Assembly: GCA_017537025.1 (NCBI GenBank)
Contig: JAFWCB010000004.1
Location: forward strand, 372,001 to 436,000
DNA: 64,000 bases
From: Sediminibacterium sp.
GTDB taxonomy: Bacteria > Bacteroidota > Bacteroidia > Chitinophagales > Chitinophagaceae
Reading direction: 5' to 3'
Shown here: positions 55,100-64,000 of the stretch, one piece after another
Layout of the letters: every line of letters begins with the position of its first letter
How positions within the stretch are numbered: position 1 is the first letter of the stretch
The notes under the pieces: generated by a model
Database searches by the model: none
What the model was told of the DNA's origin: nothing
What the model saw: the letters and a program-made list of their open reading frames with translations, nothing else
Made by a program: the position numbers and the translations under genes

Positions 55100-56599
55100 A
55101 TGAGCTATAATTACTTGCCACTAGATCGTAAATGGTTACATTTTCAACAAATAAAAAACCTGCTCGATTACGATCAACTTGTTTCTATTACTTTCGATGC
55201 GCATGAAAGAATATTGGCATGCCGGCAGTATTTAGATCATAAACAAACAAGTTCAGATGCCTTATTTTATGGCGTTAATACCGGATTCGGTTTCTTACAA
55301 AATGTAAAGATCGACGATTCTCAGATTGAACAACTACAGTATAATTTATTGGTTTCTCATGCTTGTGGTATGGGCGAAGAAGTGCCAAAGGCCATTGTAA
55401 AATTGATGCTCATGCTCAAAATAAAATCGTTGAGTTATGGGTATAGCGGGGTACAGATTGCTACAGTAATCCGTTTAATGGACATGTACAATAACGATGT
55501 GTTACCCATTATCTATACACAAGGATCTTTAGGCGCATCCGGAGATTTAGCTCCATTAAGCCATTTAAGCCTTCCGCTATTGGGATTAGGAGAAGTGAGG
55601 ATGGGAGGTGAAAAAATGGATAGCGAAAGCGCATTAAAGGCTATGAACTGGCAACCAATTGCTTTGCAAAGCAAAGAAGGGCTGGCTTTAATAAATGGTA
55701 CTCAATTTATGAGTGCTTACGGATTATACTGTTTAAAGAAATCAGAACATCTATTGGAGATGGCTGATTTAATAGCTGCCGTTTCTTTCGATGCTTTTTA
55801 CTGTGTTACAGAGCCTTTTGAGCCGCATATTCATGCTATTCGGCCGCACAGCGGACAAATTACCGTTGCTGCTAATATGCGCAAATATTTACAAGGAAGT
55901 GCCATCGCTACTACCGCCAAGGAACAAATCCAGGATCCTTATTCTTTTCGATGTATTCCCCAGGTGCATGGCGCCAGCAGGGGTGCTTTTGCGCATGTAT
56001 TAGAAGTGTTTATGCAAGAAATAAATTCGGTAACCGATAACCCGAATATATTCCCCGATGAGGATATTATAGTTAGTGGAGGTAATTTTCATGGTCAGCC
56101 ACTTGCATTAGCTCTCGATTATTTAGCGATTGCGATGAGTGAAATTGCGAATATTGCTGAAAGAAGAACCTATCAATTGATATCCGGACAGCGTGGATTA
56201 CCTTTATTCCTGGTCAATAATCCGGGCTTACATTCCGGCTTTATGATACCTCAATATACTGCAGCGGGCATTGTAAGTGAAAATAAGCAATTATGTACCC
56301 CCGCTTCAGTAGATAGTATTTCTTCCAGCAATAATCAAGAAGATCATGTAAGTATGGGGGCTAATGCAGCTACCAAATGTCTTCGGGTTATTGAAAACGT
56401 TGAAAAAGTACTCGCCATAGAATTAATGAGCGCGGCTCAGGCCCTGGAATTCAGACGCCCATTACAGAGTTCTCCTGTTATTGAAAATATGTTGGCTGCT
56501 TACCGAAAAAAAGTAGCTTTTAACGACTTCGACAGGGTTTTACACATTGATATGAAGGAGTCAGTAGCTTTTATTCAACAGTTCAAACCGGTTGCTTAA
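55100..56599 (+). CDS. hutH: Histidine ammonia-lyase
   Basis: 499 residues from ATG 55100 (MSYNYLP); an open frame back to 54929 merely reads through antisense tRNA. The MIO-forming Ala-Ser-Gly is in GSLGASGDLAPLSHLSLPLLG; FYGVNTGFGFL and VHGASRGAFAHVLEV are also typical. The SH pair in LLVSHACGMG fits a histidine rather than a phenylalanine or tyrosine lyase. It deaminates histidine to urocanate. The remaining hut genes are not in the window. glnS follows 36 bp downstream with its own -7 box. Confidence 0.93.
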   Translation: MSYNYLPLDRKWLHFQQIKNLLDYDQLVSITFDAHERILACRQYLDHKQTSSDALFYGVNTGFGFLQNVKIDDSQIEQLQYNLLVSHACGMGEEVPKAIVKLMLMLKIKSLSYGYSGVQIATVIRLMDMYNNDVLPIIYTQGSLGASGDLAPLSHLSLPLLGLGEVRMGGEKMDSESALKAMNWQPIALQSKEGLALINGTQFMSAYGLYCLKKSEHLLEMADLIAAVSFDAFYCVTEPFEPHIHAIRPHSGQITVAANMRKYLQGSAIATTAKEQIQDPYSFRCIPQVHGASRGAFAHVLEVFMQEINSVTDNPNIFPDEDIIVSGGNFHGQPLALALDYLAIAMSEIANIAERRTYQLISGQRGLPLFLVNNPGLHSGFMIPQYTAAGIVSENKQLCTPASVDSISSSNNQEDHVSMGANAATKCLRVIENVEKVLAIELMSAAQALEFRRPLQSSPVIENMLAAYRKKVAFNDFDRVLHIDMKESVAFIQQFKPVA

Positions 56600-56609
56600 A
56601 ACTTGTTCG

Positions 56610-56617
56610 TACCTTTG
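56610..56617 (+). promoter_or_regulatory. -7 box for glnS (TACCTTTG)
   Basis: TACCTTTG followed by C matches TAnnTTTG, 18 bases before the ATG at 56636. It lies in the 36-bp gap after hutH, suggesting that glnS has its own promoter. Confidence 0.45.
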
Positions 56618-56635
56618 CCCTTTCAAAAAAAAGGA

Positions 56636-58303
56636 ATGAGCGAAGAAAAGAGTTTGAATTTTATTGAAGAAATTATTGAAGCCGATATTGCTGCGGGTAA
56701 ACACAAAACCATCACTACCCGTTTTCCTCCCGAGCCTAATGGGTACCTGCATATTGGTCATGCTAAAAGTATTTGCCTCAATTTCGGTTTAGCGAAGAAA
56801 TATGGAGGTACTACTAATCTAAGGTTCGACGATACCAACCCTGTTACAGAAGATACCGAATATGTAGATAGTATCAAAGAAGATGTACGTTGGTTAGGTT
56901 TTGAATGGGCTCATGAGTTTTATGCCTCCGACTATTTTGAGCAACTTTTTCAATTTGCTGTACAATTGATCGAAAAAGGATTGGCTTATGTAGATGATAG
57001 TACCAGCGAAGAAATTGCTTCTCAAAAAGGAACACCCACTCAGCCGGGGGTAAGAAATAAATATGCCGATAGAAGCATCGAAGAAAATAAAAATTTGTTT
57101 TTAGAGATGCGTGCCGGTAAATATGCTGATGGAGCTAAAGTATTACGTGTAAAAATCGATATGTCGTCTCCCAATATGTTATTGAGGGATCCCATCATTT
57201 ACAGAATCAAACATGCGAATCATCATAGAACCGGTGATGCCTGGTGTGTGTATCCGATGTATGATTTTGCGCATGGACAAAGTGATTCTATTGAAAAAAT
57301 CACCCATTCTATTTGTACTTTAGAATTTGTTCCTCACCGCCCACTATACGATTGGTGTATTGAACAGTTGGGAACCTTTCCTTCCAAGCAATATGAATTT
57401 GCGCGTTTAAACATGACGTATACCGTTATGAGTAAGCGTAAATTATTACAACTTGTAAATGAAAATCATGTGCAGGGCTGGGATGATCCTCGCATGAGTA
57501 CAATAAGCGGTATGCGTAGGAGGGGATACCCTGCTGCCAGTATCAGAGAATTTTGTGAAAGAATAGGTGTTGCTAAAAGAGAGAATCTTATTGATGTTGG
57601 GCTATTAGAGTTTTGTGTGCGGGAAGAACTGAATAAAAAAGCTTTACGCCGTATGGTTGTATTTGATCCTATCAAAATTGTTATCACTAATTATACAGAA
57701 AGCGAAGAATGGTTGGATAGTGAAAATAATCCTGAAGACCCGAATGGGGGAACGCGTAAAATTCCTTTCAGTAAAGAAATTTTTATTGAAGCGGAAGACT
57801 TTATGGAAAATCCACCCAAGAAATATTTCCGATTGGCTCCACAACAAATGGTTCGTTTAAAAAGCGCCTATATCATTCAATGTAATGAGGTAATAAAAAA
57901 TGAGGATGGCAGTATCAAAGAAATACATTGTACGTATATTCCCGAAAGTAAGAGTGGTTCCGATACTTCAGGGATTCATGTAAAAGGTACTTTGCATTGG
58001 GTAAGCCGAGCCCACGCCATTAAAGCAGAAGTGCGATTGTACGATAGATTATTTCAGGTAGAAAATGTGGCGGAAGCAGAAGGAGATTTTAAAGACCATA
58101 TCAATCCCGATTCTTTGCAAATTATAACAGGAGCTTTGGCAGAACCTGCTTTAGCCAATGATTCAAAAGATCATTCCTTTCAATTTTTAAGAAAGGGTTA
58201 TTTTGTAATTGATAAAGACAGCAGCGACGATAAATTAGTTTTCAATAGAACGGTAACCTTGAAAGATACCTGGGCTAAAGAAGTTAAAAAATCGAATGGA
58301 TAA
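56636..58303 (+). CDS. glnS: Glutaminyl-tRNA synthetase
   Basis: 555 residues from ATG 56636 (MSEEKSLNF); a TTG-started extension would cover the promoter box. Class I signatures FPPEPNGYLHIGHAKSICLNFGLA and TVMSKRKLLQLV, plus RFDDTNPVTEDTEYVDSI and the C-terminal anticodon-binding barrels. It charges tRNA-Gln directly. The end overlaps the next start by 8 bp. Confidence 0.97.
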   Translation: MSEEKSLNFIEEIIEADIAAGKHKTITTRFPPEPNGYLHIGHAKSICLNFGLAKKYGGTTNLRFDDTNPVTEDTEYVDSIKEDVRWLGFEWAHEFYASDYFEQLFQFAVQLIEKGLAYVDDSTSEEIASQKGTPTQPGVRNKYADRSIEENKNLFLEMRAGKYADGAKVLRVKIDMSSPNMLLRDPIIYRIKHANHHRTGDAWCVYPMYDFAHGQSDSIEKITHSICTLEFVPHRPLYDWCIEQLGTFPSKQYEFARLNMTYTVMSKRKLLQLVNENHVQGWDDPRMSTISGMRRRGYPAASIREFCERIGVAKRENLIDVGLLEFCVREELNKKALRRMVVFDPIKIVITNYTESEEWLDSENNPEDPNGGTRKIPFSKEIFIEAEDFMENPPKKYFRLAPQQMVRLKSAYIIQCNEVIKNEDGSIKEIHCTYIPESKSGSDTSGIHVKGTLHWVSRAHAIKAEVRLYDRLFQVENVAEAEGDFKDHINPDSLQIITGALAEPALANDSKDHSFQFLRKGYFVIDKDSSDDKLVFNRTVTLKDTWAKEVKKSNG

Positions 58304-59129
58304 AAAGATTCCGATTGATACGATCGATTTGTTTCCCGCACTCGACCATCTATTGATCGAATTGCTCAAATCATTATCACCGGCTGAATGGAATCGAAAT
58401 ACTATTGCTAAAAAATGGACTATTAAGGATATCGCTGCTCACATGCTCGATACGAATATGCGTACGATCTCTTATATGAGAGATCAGTATACTTATGCAG
58501 CCAATACCGATATCCAAAATCATCAACAGCTTGTTAATTATATAAACGACCTGAATGCAAGTTGGGTATTGGCATTTAAAAGGGTTAGTCCTGCTATTAT
58601 TATTGAACTACTACAAGGCAGTAATAAAATATACTTTGAAACTATCAGTAAACTGGATCCCTGGGAAGATGCCATATACCCAGTTTCATGGGTAGGTGAA
58701 ACAAAATCTAAGAACTGGTTTTATATTGCGAGAGAGTATACGGAAAGATATATCCATCAGCAGCAAATTAGAGATGCTTTGGGTAAGGATGAATTGTATG
58801 CGCCGGATTTATTTCATCCCTTTATCAATACTTTGATGGTTGCTTTGCCTTATACGTATCGCAACACCTTAGCTTTGGAGGGTACCACGGTTAGTGTTCA
58901 GGTATCTTCTGCAGGTGGCGGTTGTTGGACTATCCAAAAAAAACGGCGCGGTTGGGAATTTATTCAACCTATGCCTTCAGCAGATGCTGTAGTTGATATG
59001 CGACCTGATACCGCGTGGAAATTATTCTCAAAAGGTATAACCCCCAAAGAAGCTTTATCTGACGTTACTATTGTTGGTAATAAAGATCTGGCCATTGTAT
59101 CTTTACAAATGGTATCGGTAATTGCCTAA
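58296..59129 (+). CDS. DinB/maleylpyruvate-isomerase-N-type protein
   Basis: 277 residues. The N-terminal four-helix bundle (about 10-165) matches the mycothiol-dependent maleylpyruvate isomerase/DinB superfamily: LLIELLKSLSPAEWNRNTIAKKWTIKDIAAHMLDTN with a metal-ligand His, and a later REYTERYIHQQQIRDAL. The C-terminal part (about 185-277) is SCP2-like in layout. These are usually metal-dependent thiol transferases, with substrates rarely known. Co-transcribed with glnS (8-bp overlap) and the PQQ dehydrogenase 11 bp downstream. Confidence 0.8.
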   Translation: MDKKIPIDTIDLFPALDHLLIELLKSLSPAEWNRNTIAKKWTIKDIAAHMLDTNMRTISYMRDQYTYAANTDIQNHQQLVNYINDLNASWVLAFKRVSPAIIIELLQGSNKIYFETISKLDPWEDAIYPVSWVGETKSKNWFYIAREYTERYIHQQQIRDALGKDELYAPDLFHPFINTLMVALPYTYRNTLALEGTTVSVQVSSAGGGCWTIQKKRRGWEFIQPMPSADAVVDMRPDTAWKLFSKGITPKEALSDVTIVGNKDLAIVSLQMVSVIA

Positions 59130-59140
59130 AATGCCAGCTC

Positions 59141-61288
59141 ATGCGACTGCTTGTAATTCTATTTTTAATTATTGTTGAAATTTCTTGTTCAACAAAAAAA
59201 TCATACGATAATTGGGAAGTGTATGGTGGTAATAATGAAAATAATCACTACAGTTCTCTCGCAGCAATAGATACCAATAATGTAAGTCAACTTCAATTAG
59301 CTTGGGAGTATCATTGCGGAGACGCTGATAGTATGACGCAAATACAGGTTAATCCCATCATTATTAATGGTGTATTCTTTGGCGTATCACCTAAACTCAA
59401 ATTATTTGCTCTAGATGCAAAGAATGGGAAAAAATTTTGGGAATTCGATCCTGCAACTTTTGGTAATAGTGAGATACAGGGGAAAGGATATTTTTCAATG
59501 AATGTATGTAGGGGAGTAGCGGTGTATAAAGCTAATAACGGCAATCGTATTTTTTATGCCGCAGGTGCCAGGCTCTTTTGTATTGACGCTAATTCGGGCA
59601 AGCCAATTACAAATTTTGGTAATAATGGTTTTATTGATTTACATGATGGGTTAGGCGAACGAGCAAAAAATTTATATGTTGCTTCTACAACACCCGGGAC
59701 TATTTATAAAGATAAAATTGTAATAGGTGTTAGGGTAGCAGAAGAAGCTGCTGCTGCAGCCGGTTATATAAGAGCTTATAATGTTCATTCAGGTAAGCTG
59801 GAGTGGACCTTTCATACCATTCCTTATCCCGGTGAAACAGGATATGAAAGCTGGGAAGATTCCACTGCCTATAAATATATTGGTGGTGCTAATACATGGG
59901 CCGGCTTTAGTATGGATGAAAAACGGGGCATCGTATTTGCCCCAATCGGCTCTGCCACCTATGATTTCTATGGAGGTAAAAGAAAAGGAGCAAACTTGTT
60001 TGCTAACTCCATTGTTGCCTTAGATATTGAAACCGGTAAGTTAAAATGGTATTTTCAAACAGTACATCACGATTTGTGGGATAGAGATCTACCCACTGCC
60101 CCGATCTTAACACAAGTTCAAAAAGAAAATAAGAAAGTTGATGTTGTTATTCAATTAACAAAAACAGGTTTTGCTTTTATATTAGATAGAGAATCGGGAA
60201 AACCAATTTTTGAGGTAGAAGAAAAAACAGTTCCTACTTCTTCTTCTTTATTAGGCGAAAAAGTATACCCAACTCAACCACAACCTAAGTTACCATTGCC
60301 TTTTGTTAGGCAACAGTTTAGCGAGAAAGATATCAATCAGTTGATAAGTATTGAAAGTAGAAAAAAGATTAAACAAAAATTGGATAGCCTCATGCCTTAT
60401 CATTTGTTTCAGCCTCCGTCTTCAAAAGGAACTATTATTTTTCCGGGTTATGATGGGGGAGCTGAATGGGGCGGCGGGGCAGTTGATCCCACTACCGGTC
60501 TTTTATATGTGAATGCTAGTGAAATGCCCTGGATATTAACCATGTTACCGACTGTAGAAAAAAAGAATAAAGAAACGAATCTAATAGCCGGTAAAAGAGT
60601 ATACACGAATAACTGTGTTCAATGTCATGCTCCAAATTTACAAGGTGCGGGTAATTACCCCTCTTTAATTGGAGTAGATAAGAAATATAATGATGCTTCA
60701 TTGTTAGCACTTTTACAATCAGGAAGACGGATGATGCCTGCTATGACACAGTTATCGGATGCCGAAAAAAAAGCGGTTATTTATTTTATCACCAACAACA
60801 AAAAAGAAGGGCAAAAGCCATTTACCGGAACTGATGAGGCATTAGCAAAATGGTATCATTTACCATATACATCTACAGGATATAAAAAATTTCTAACACC
60901 CGAAGGATATCCTGCCATAGACACGCCTTGGGGTACATTAAGTGCTATTGATTTAAACACGGGACAATTGACCTGGCGAAAAACCTTAGGGGATTATGCG
61001 GAATTCAAAGCGAGAGGAATTCATACCGGTACAGAAAATTATGGCGGTGCTGTGGTAACTGCCGGAGGTCTTGTTTTTATTGCTGCAACCAGTGATGCAA
61101 AATTTCGTGCCTACAACAAAATAGACGGTCGATTAATTTGGGAAACGGATTTACCGGCAGCAGGTTTTGCAACACCAGCGGTATATGCGATAGACGGTCA
61201 ACAATATATTGCTATAGCCTGCGGTGGAGGAAAATTAAAAAAGCGTACGGGCGACAGTTACAGGATTTATACAGTTCCGAAGAAATAA
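59141..61288 (+). CDS. PQQ-dependent dehydrogenase with internal cytochrome c domain
   Basis: 715 residues. The N-terminus LLVILFLIIVEISC looks like a lipoprotein signal. PQQ-propeller blades are seen throughout: WEVYGGNNENNHYSSLAAI, QLQLAWEYHCGD, HDLWDRDLPTAPIL, and the closing YAIDGQQYIAIACGGG. A c-type haem domain (about 480-550) is inserted between blades, with CVQCH and a later methionine in RRMMPAM. It resembles quinoprotein glucose dehydrogenases of the periplasm, which pass electrons to the respiratory chain. The substrate is unproven and no pqq synthesis genes are nearby. Third gene of the glnS unit. Confidence 0.9.
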   Translation: MRLLVILFLIIVEISCSTKKSYDNWEVYGGNNENNHYSSLAAIDTNNVSQLQLAWEYHCGDADSMTQIQVNPIIINGVFFGVSPKLKLFALDAKNGKKFWEFDPATFGNSEIQGKGYFSMNVCRGVAVYKANNGNRIFYAAGARLFCIDANSGKPITNFGNNGFIDLHDGLGERAKNLYVASTTPGTIYKDKIVIGVRVAEEAAAAAGYIRAYNVHSGKLEWTFHTIPYPGETGYESWEDSTAYKYIGGANTWAGFSMDEKRGIVFAPIGSATYDFYGGKRKGANLFANSIVALDIETGKLKWYFQTVHHDLWDRDLPTAPILTQVQKENKKVDVVIQLTKTGFAFILDRESGKPIFEVEEKTVPTSSSLLGEKVYPTQPQPKLPLPFVRQQFSEKDINQLISIESRKKIKQKLDSLMPYHLFQPPSSKGTIIFPGYDGGAEWGGGAVDPTTGLLYVNASEMPWILTMLPTVEKKNKETNLIAGKRVYTNNCVQCHAPNLQGAGNYPSLIGVDKKYNDASLLALLQSGRRMMPAMTQLSDAEKKAVIYFITNNKKEGQKPFTGTDEALAKWYHLPYTSTGYKKFLTPEGYPAIDTPWGTLSAIDLNTGQLTWRKTLGDYAEFKARGIHTGTENYGGAVVTAGGLVFIAATSDAKFRAYNKIDGRLIWETDLPAAGFATPAVYAIDGQQYIAIACGGGKLKKRTGDSYRIYTVPKK

Positions 61289-61294
61289 GCTTTA

Positions 61295-61516
61295 TTAAAA
61301 GTTTTTGAGCGGGTTTCTTCTTGCGGCTAATACATAATTTTTTATGTTTACCCAAAATGCCAAAATCATGTAAATGATTACAGGAGAACCCATGGTAAGA
61401 AAGGAAATGTAGATAAACCACATCCGTATTTTTGAGGAAGCGATACCGAGCCTTTCACCAATGGCATTACACACACCAAAAGCTCGGAGCTCTAAAAACT
61501 CTCTTATTTTTTCCAT
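61295..61516 (-). CDS. Small PspC-domain membrane protein
   Basis: 73 residues, single PspC domain: LRAFGVCNAIGERLGIASSKIRMWFIYISF followed by a hydrophobic helix through IIYMILAFWVNI. PspC proteins are linked to envelope-stress responses; short stand-alone copies are common in Bacteroidota. Convergent with the PQQ dehydrogenase (6 bp apart) and divergent from aconitase. Confidence 0.85.
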   Translation of the reverse strand: MEKIREFLELRAFGVCNAIGERLGIASSKIRMWFIYISFLTMGSPVIIYMILAFWVNIKNYVLAARRNPLKNF

Positions 61517-61606
61517 AAATAACTTTTAGCGGGGTTTGTAGTCAAAATTAAACAGAATATTGCTATAAAAGTTCAAACTAGCCTTTTTAAAGCCCTTCAT
61601 TTTTTG

Positions 61607-61614
61607 TAAATTTG
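61607..61614 (+). promoter_or_regulatory. -7 box for aconitase (TAAATTTG)
   Basis: TAAATTTG followed by C fully matches TAnnTTTG, 39 bases before the aconitase ATG. It lies in the 137-bp gap after the divergent PspC gene. Confidence 0.5.
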
Positions 61615-61653
61615 CTTTTTATTGCATTGCTAATCTCAAACTAATTATCAGCC

Positions 61654-63921
61654 ATGGCTTTCGACATTGAAATGATCCGCAAAGTATATGCGGAAATGCC
61701 CGGAAAAGTAGACGCAGCCCGTAAAGCATTGGGCAGGCCCCTCACTTTATCGGAGAAAATATTATTTGCGCATCTTCATCCCGATCAAAAACTAAGTAAT
61801 TTTGAGAGAGGCAAGAGTTATGTAGATTTTGCTCCTGACCGTGTTGCCATGCAAGATGCTACCGCTCAAATGGCTTTATTGCAGTTTATGCAAGCGGGTA
61901 GGCCAAAAGTAGCAGTTCCCTCTACTGTGCATTGCGATCACTTAATTACCGCAAAATTAGAAGCTAAAAAAGATCTTGAGGTAGCCAATGCAGAAAGTAA
62001 AGAAGTGTACGATTTCTTAGCGTCTGTTTCCAATAAATATGGCATTGGTTTTTGGAAGCCGGGTGCCGGTATTATTCACCAGGTAGTACTTGAGAACTAT
62101 GCCTTTCCCGGTGGTATGATGATTGGTACGGATTCTCATACCGTAAATGCAGGTGGTTTAGGTATGGTAGCCATTGGGGTAGGTGGTGCTGATGCTTGCG
62201 ATGTAATGGCAGGGTTGGCTTGGGAACTTAAATGGCCTAAACTTATCGGCGTAAAACTTACCGGTAAGTTAAGCGGGTGGACTGCACCCAAAGATGTGAT
62301 ATTAAAAGTAGCAGGTATTCTTACCGTTAAAGGTGGTACCGGTGCTATTGTTGAATATTTTGGGGAAGGTGCCGTAGCTATGAGCTGTACCGGTAAAGGT
62401 ACCATTTGTAATATGGGAGCCGAAATAGGTGCTACCACTTCTACTTTTGGTTATGATGAAAGTATGAGCAGGTATTTGAAAGCGACCGGTAGAGCAGAAG
62501 TAGCTGAATTGGCAGATCATATTAAAGAACATCTTACTGCAGATCCGGAAGTGTATTCTAACCCATCTGCCTATTTTGATGAATTAATAGAAATTAACTT
62601 AAGTGAATTAGAGCCGCACTTAAATGGCCCGTTCACTCCAGACCTGGCTACCCCGATATCTAAAATGAAAGAAGTTGCCGCTGCTAATGGATGGCCTACT
62701 AAAGTTGAAGTGGGTTTAATTGGTAGCTGTACCAACTCTTCTTATGAAGATATTAGCAGAGCTGTTAGTTTGGCTAAACAGGTTTCAGAAAAAGGATTAA
62801 AAACAAAAGCACAATATACGATCACTCCCGGCAGTGAGCAGGTACGCTATACCATTGAAAGAGATGGATTTTTAGAAGTGTTTGATAAAATTGGGGCAAC
62901 AGTATTTGCTAATGCATGCGGACCTTGTATTGGAATGTGGGATAGAGTAGGTGCCGAAAAACAAGAACGCAATACCATTGTACATAGTTTCAATAGAAAT
63001 TTTGCGAAAAGAGCCGATGGTAACCCGAACACCATGGCTTTTGTGGCTAGTCCGGAATTGGTTACAGCCCTAGCAATTGCAGGTGATTTAACTTTCAACC
63101 CAATTACAGATACCCTAACAAATGAAAAAGGGGAGCAGGTGAAATTAGATGAGCCTAGCGGACAAGAATTACCTGCACGTGGTTTTGCAGTAGAAGACGC
63201 CGGATATCAGGCACCCGCTGCAGATGGAAGCGGCGTAAACGTGATTGTAGAACCCACCAGTAAGCGCTTACAATTATTAGATCCTTTTGCACCCTGGGAA
63301 GGAACGGATTTAAAAGGATTGAAATTATTGATTAAAGCAAAAGGAAAATGTACAACCGATCATATTTCTATGGCCGGACCTTGGTTGAAATTCCGTGGTC
63401 ATTTAGATAATATTTCGAATAATATGTTGATCGGTGCTGTGAATTATTTCAATGATAAAACAGACAATGTTAAAAATCAATTGACTAATGAATATGGCCC
63501 TGTTCCAGCAACACAAAGAGCCTATAAAGCATCAGGTATTGGTTCAATTGTAGTAGGAGATGAAAACTATGGAGAGGGTAGCTCTCGCGAACACGCCGCT
63601 ATGGAGCCCCGTCATTTAGGTGTAAGAGCCATATTGGTAAAGTCTTTTGCTCGTATTCATGAAACGAATCTGAAAAAGCAAGGTATGTTAGCATTAACCT
63701 TTGCCGATAAAAATGATTACGAAAAAATTCAGGAGAATGATACCATTGATATTCTTGGATTAACAGATTTTGCACCCGGTAAACCATTACAAATTGTATT
63801 ACATCATGCAGATGGAACCAACGATAGCATCACTGTAAATCATACCTATAATGAACAACAAATCGAGTGGTTCAAAGCAGGTGGTGCACTCAATATCATT
63901 AGGAAGCAAGTAGCCGGCTAA
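61654..63921 (+). CDS. Aconitate hydratase
   Basis: 755 residues, with the mitochondrial-like/AcnA-type layout. Iron-sulfur cluster cysteines are in [14 protein letters not shown] and [34 protein letters not shown], the DHISMAGPW segment and [15 protein letters not shown] of the swivel domain are intact. It interconverts citrate and isocitrate in the TCA cycle. Monocistronic, with an upstream -7 box and a terminator directly downstream. Confidence 0.97.
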   Translation: MAFDIEMIRKVYAEMPGKVDAARKALGRPLTLSEKILFAHLHPDQKLSNFERGKSYVDFAPDRVAMQDATAQMALLQFMQAGRPKVAVPSTVHCDHLITAKLEAKKDLEVANAESKEVYDFLASVSNKYGIGFWKPGAGIIHQVVLENYAFPGGMMIGTDSHTVNAGGLGMVAIGVGGADACDVMAGLAWELKWPKLIGVKLTGKLSGWTAPKDVILKVAGILTVKGGTGAIVEYFGEGAVAMSCTGKGTICNMGAEIGATTSTFGYDESMSRYLKATGRAEVAELADHIKEHLTADPEVYSNPSAYFDELIEINLSELEPHLNGPFTPDLATPISKMKEVAAANGWPTKVEVGLIGSCTNSSYEDISRAVSLAKQVSEKGLKTKAQYTITPGSEQVRYTIERDGFLEVFDKIGATVFANACGPCIGMWDRVGAEKQERNTIVHSFNRNFAKRADGNPNTMAFVASPELVTALAIAGDLTFNPITDTLTNEKGEQVKLDEPSGQELPARGFAVEDAGYQAPAADGSGVNVIVEPTSKRLQLLDPFAPWEGTDLKGLKLLIKAKGKCTTDHISMAGPWLKFRGHLDNISNNMLIGAVNYFNDKTDNVKNQLTNEYGPVPATQRAYKASGIGSIVVGDENYGEGSSREHAAMEPRHLGVRAILVKSFARIHETNLKKQGMLALTFADKNDYEKIQENDTIDILGLTDFAPGKPLQIVLHHADGTNDSITVNHTYNEQQIEWFKAGGALNIIRKQVAG

Positions 63922-63948
63922 TGTAATAGTTTACGCATAAATAAATTG

Positions 63949-63976
63949 GCCCTTGATTAATTTCAAGGGCTTTTTT
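63949..63976 (+). terminator. Terminator of aconitase
   Basis: GCCCTTGA (63949-63956) pairs with TCAAGGGC (63963-63970), followed by six T residues. Beyond it, 63977-64000 shows nothing that I can assign. Confidence 0.88.
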
Positions 63977-64000
63977 GTAAAAAAGAGTATCTTAACGATA

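Noticed and set aside
1-64000. CRISPR arrays or insertion sequences
   Set aside because: I saw no regularly spaced direct repeats of CRISPR type and no transposase gene; the only recombinase is the large serine integrase.

Overview
The window looks like chromosome from a Bacteroidota bacterium, most likely family Chitinophagaceae. The grounds are SusC/SusD and DUF4397 lipoproteins, DUF5686 and DUF2452 proteins, a Bacteroidetes-type OstA/LptD/MlaD envelope cluster, A+T-rich DNA, and -7 boxes of the TAnnTTTG(C) type in front of several genes. This assignment comes from gene content and promoter style; no database was searched.

Region 1 (1..9768) is the right-hand end of an integrative/conjugative element. 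On the minus strand it holds a partial gene joining a Ser/Thr-type kinase domain to a UPF1-like SF1 helicase, the architecture of the Mokosh type I anti-phage protein. A structured 110-nt intergenic stretch follows. On the plus strand come a TraK-TraL-TraM-TraN segment of a Bacteroidetes conjugation apparatus, two cargo or mobilisation-type proteins with a similar basic C-terminal tail, a small winged-helix-like protein, a 46-residue protein, and a large serine recombinase. The recombinase's last 11 or so codons lie on the antisense strand of a host tRNA-Leu(GAG) gene, so the element ends in that tRNA. Its left end is outside the window.

Region 2 (9734..40000) is host core genome: tRNA-Leu and argS, a GtrA membrane protein, a DUF5686 outer-membrane protein, dnaK (with a sigma54-like promoter and phased upstream repeats) facing dnaG, a DeoR-type regulator, and a SusC-SusD-DUF4397-DUF4397 operon. 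Then come a tail-anchored J-domain protein with a STAS protein, clpC, ubiX, a glucan phosphorylase lacking the usual PLP lysine, a lipoprotein, an Nramp transporter fused to a UspA domain, isocitrate dehydrogenase, DUF4442 and DUF2452 proteins, and a BamA/TamA-like protein.

Region 3 (40040..45958) is a signalling operon: a large CHASE3-GAF hybrid histidine kinase with three receiver domains, a CheR, a REC-less CheB, and a REC-histidine kinase. No CheA, CheW or chemoreceptor gene lies within the window.

Region 4 (45937..54888) is envelope biogenesis: a leftward operon of amidase, MlaD, OstA-like protein and NhaA, divergent from lptD, followed by a PlsC-type acyltransferase and uracil-DNA glycosylase.

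Region 5 (54930..64000) holds tRNA-Arg(TCT), hutH, a glnS/DinB-like/PQQ-dehydrogenase operon, a PspC protein and aconitase. Coding density is very high, and several convergent pairs have abutting or overlapping stop codons. No stretch above 300 bases lacks a gene. The longest, 19649..19946, holds degenerate repeats and a 12-bp iteron array.
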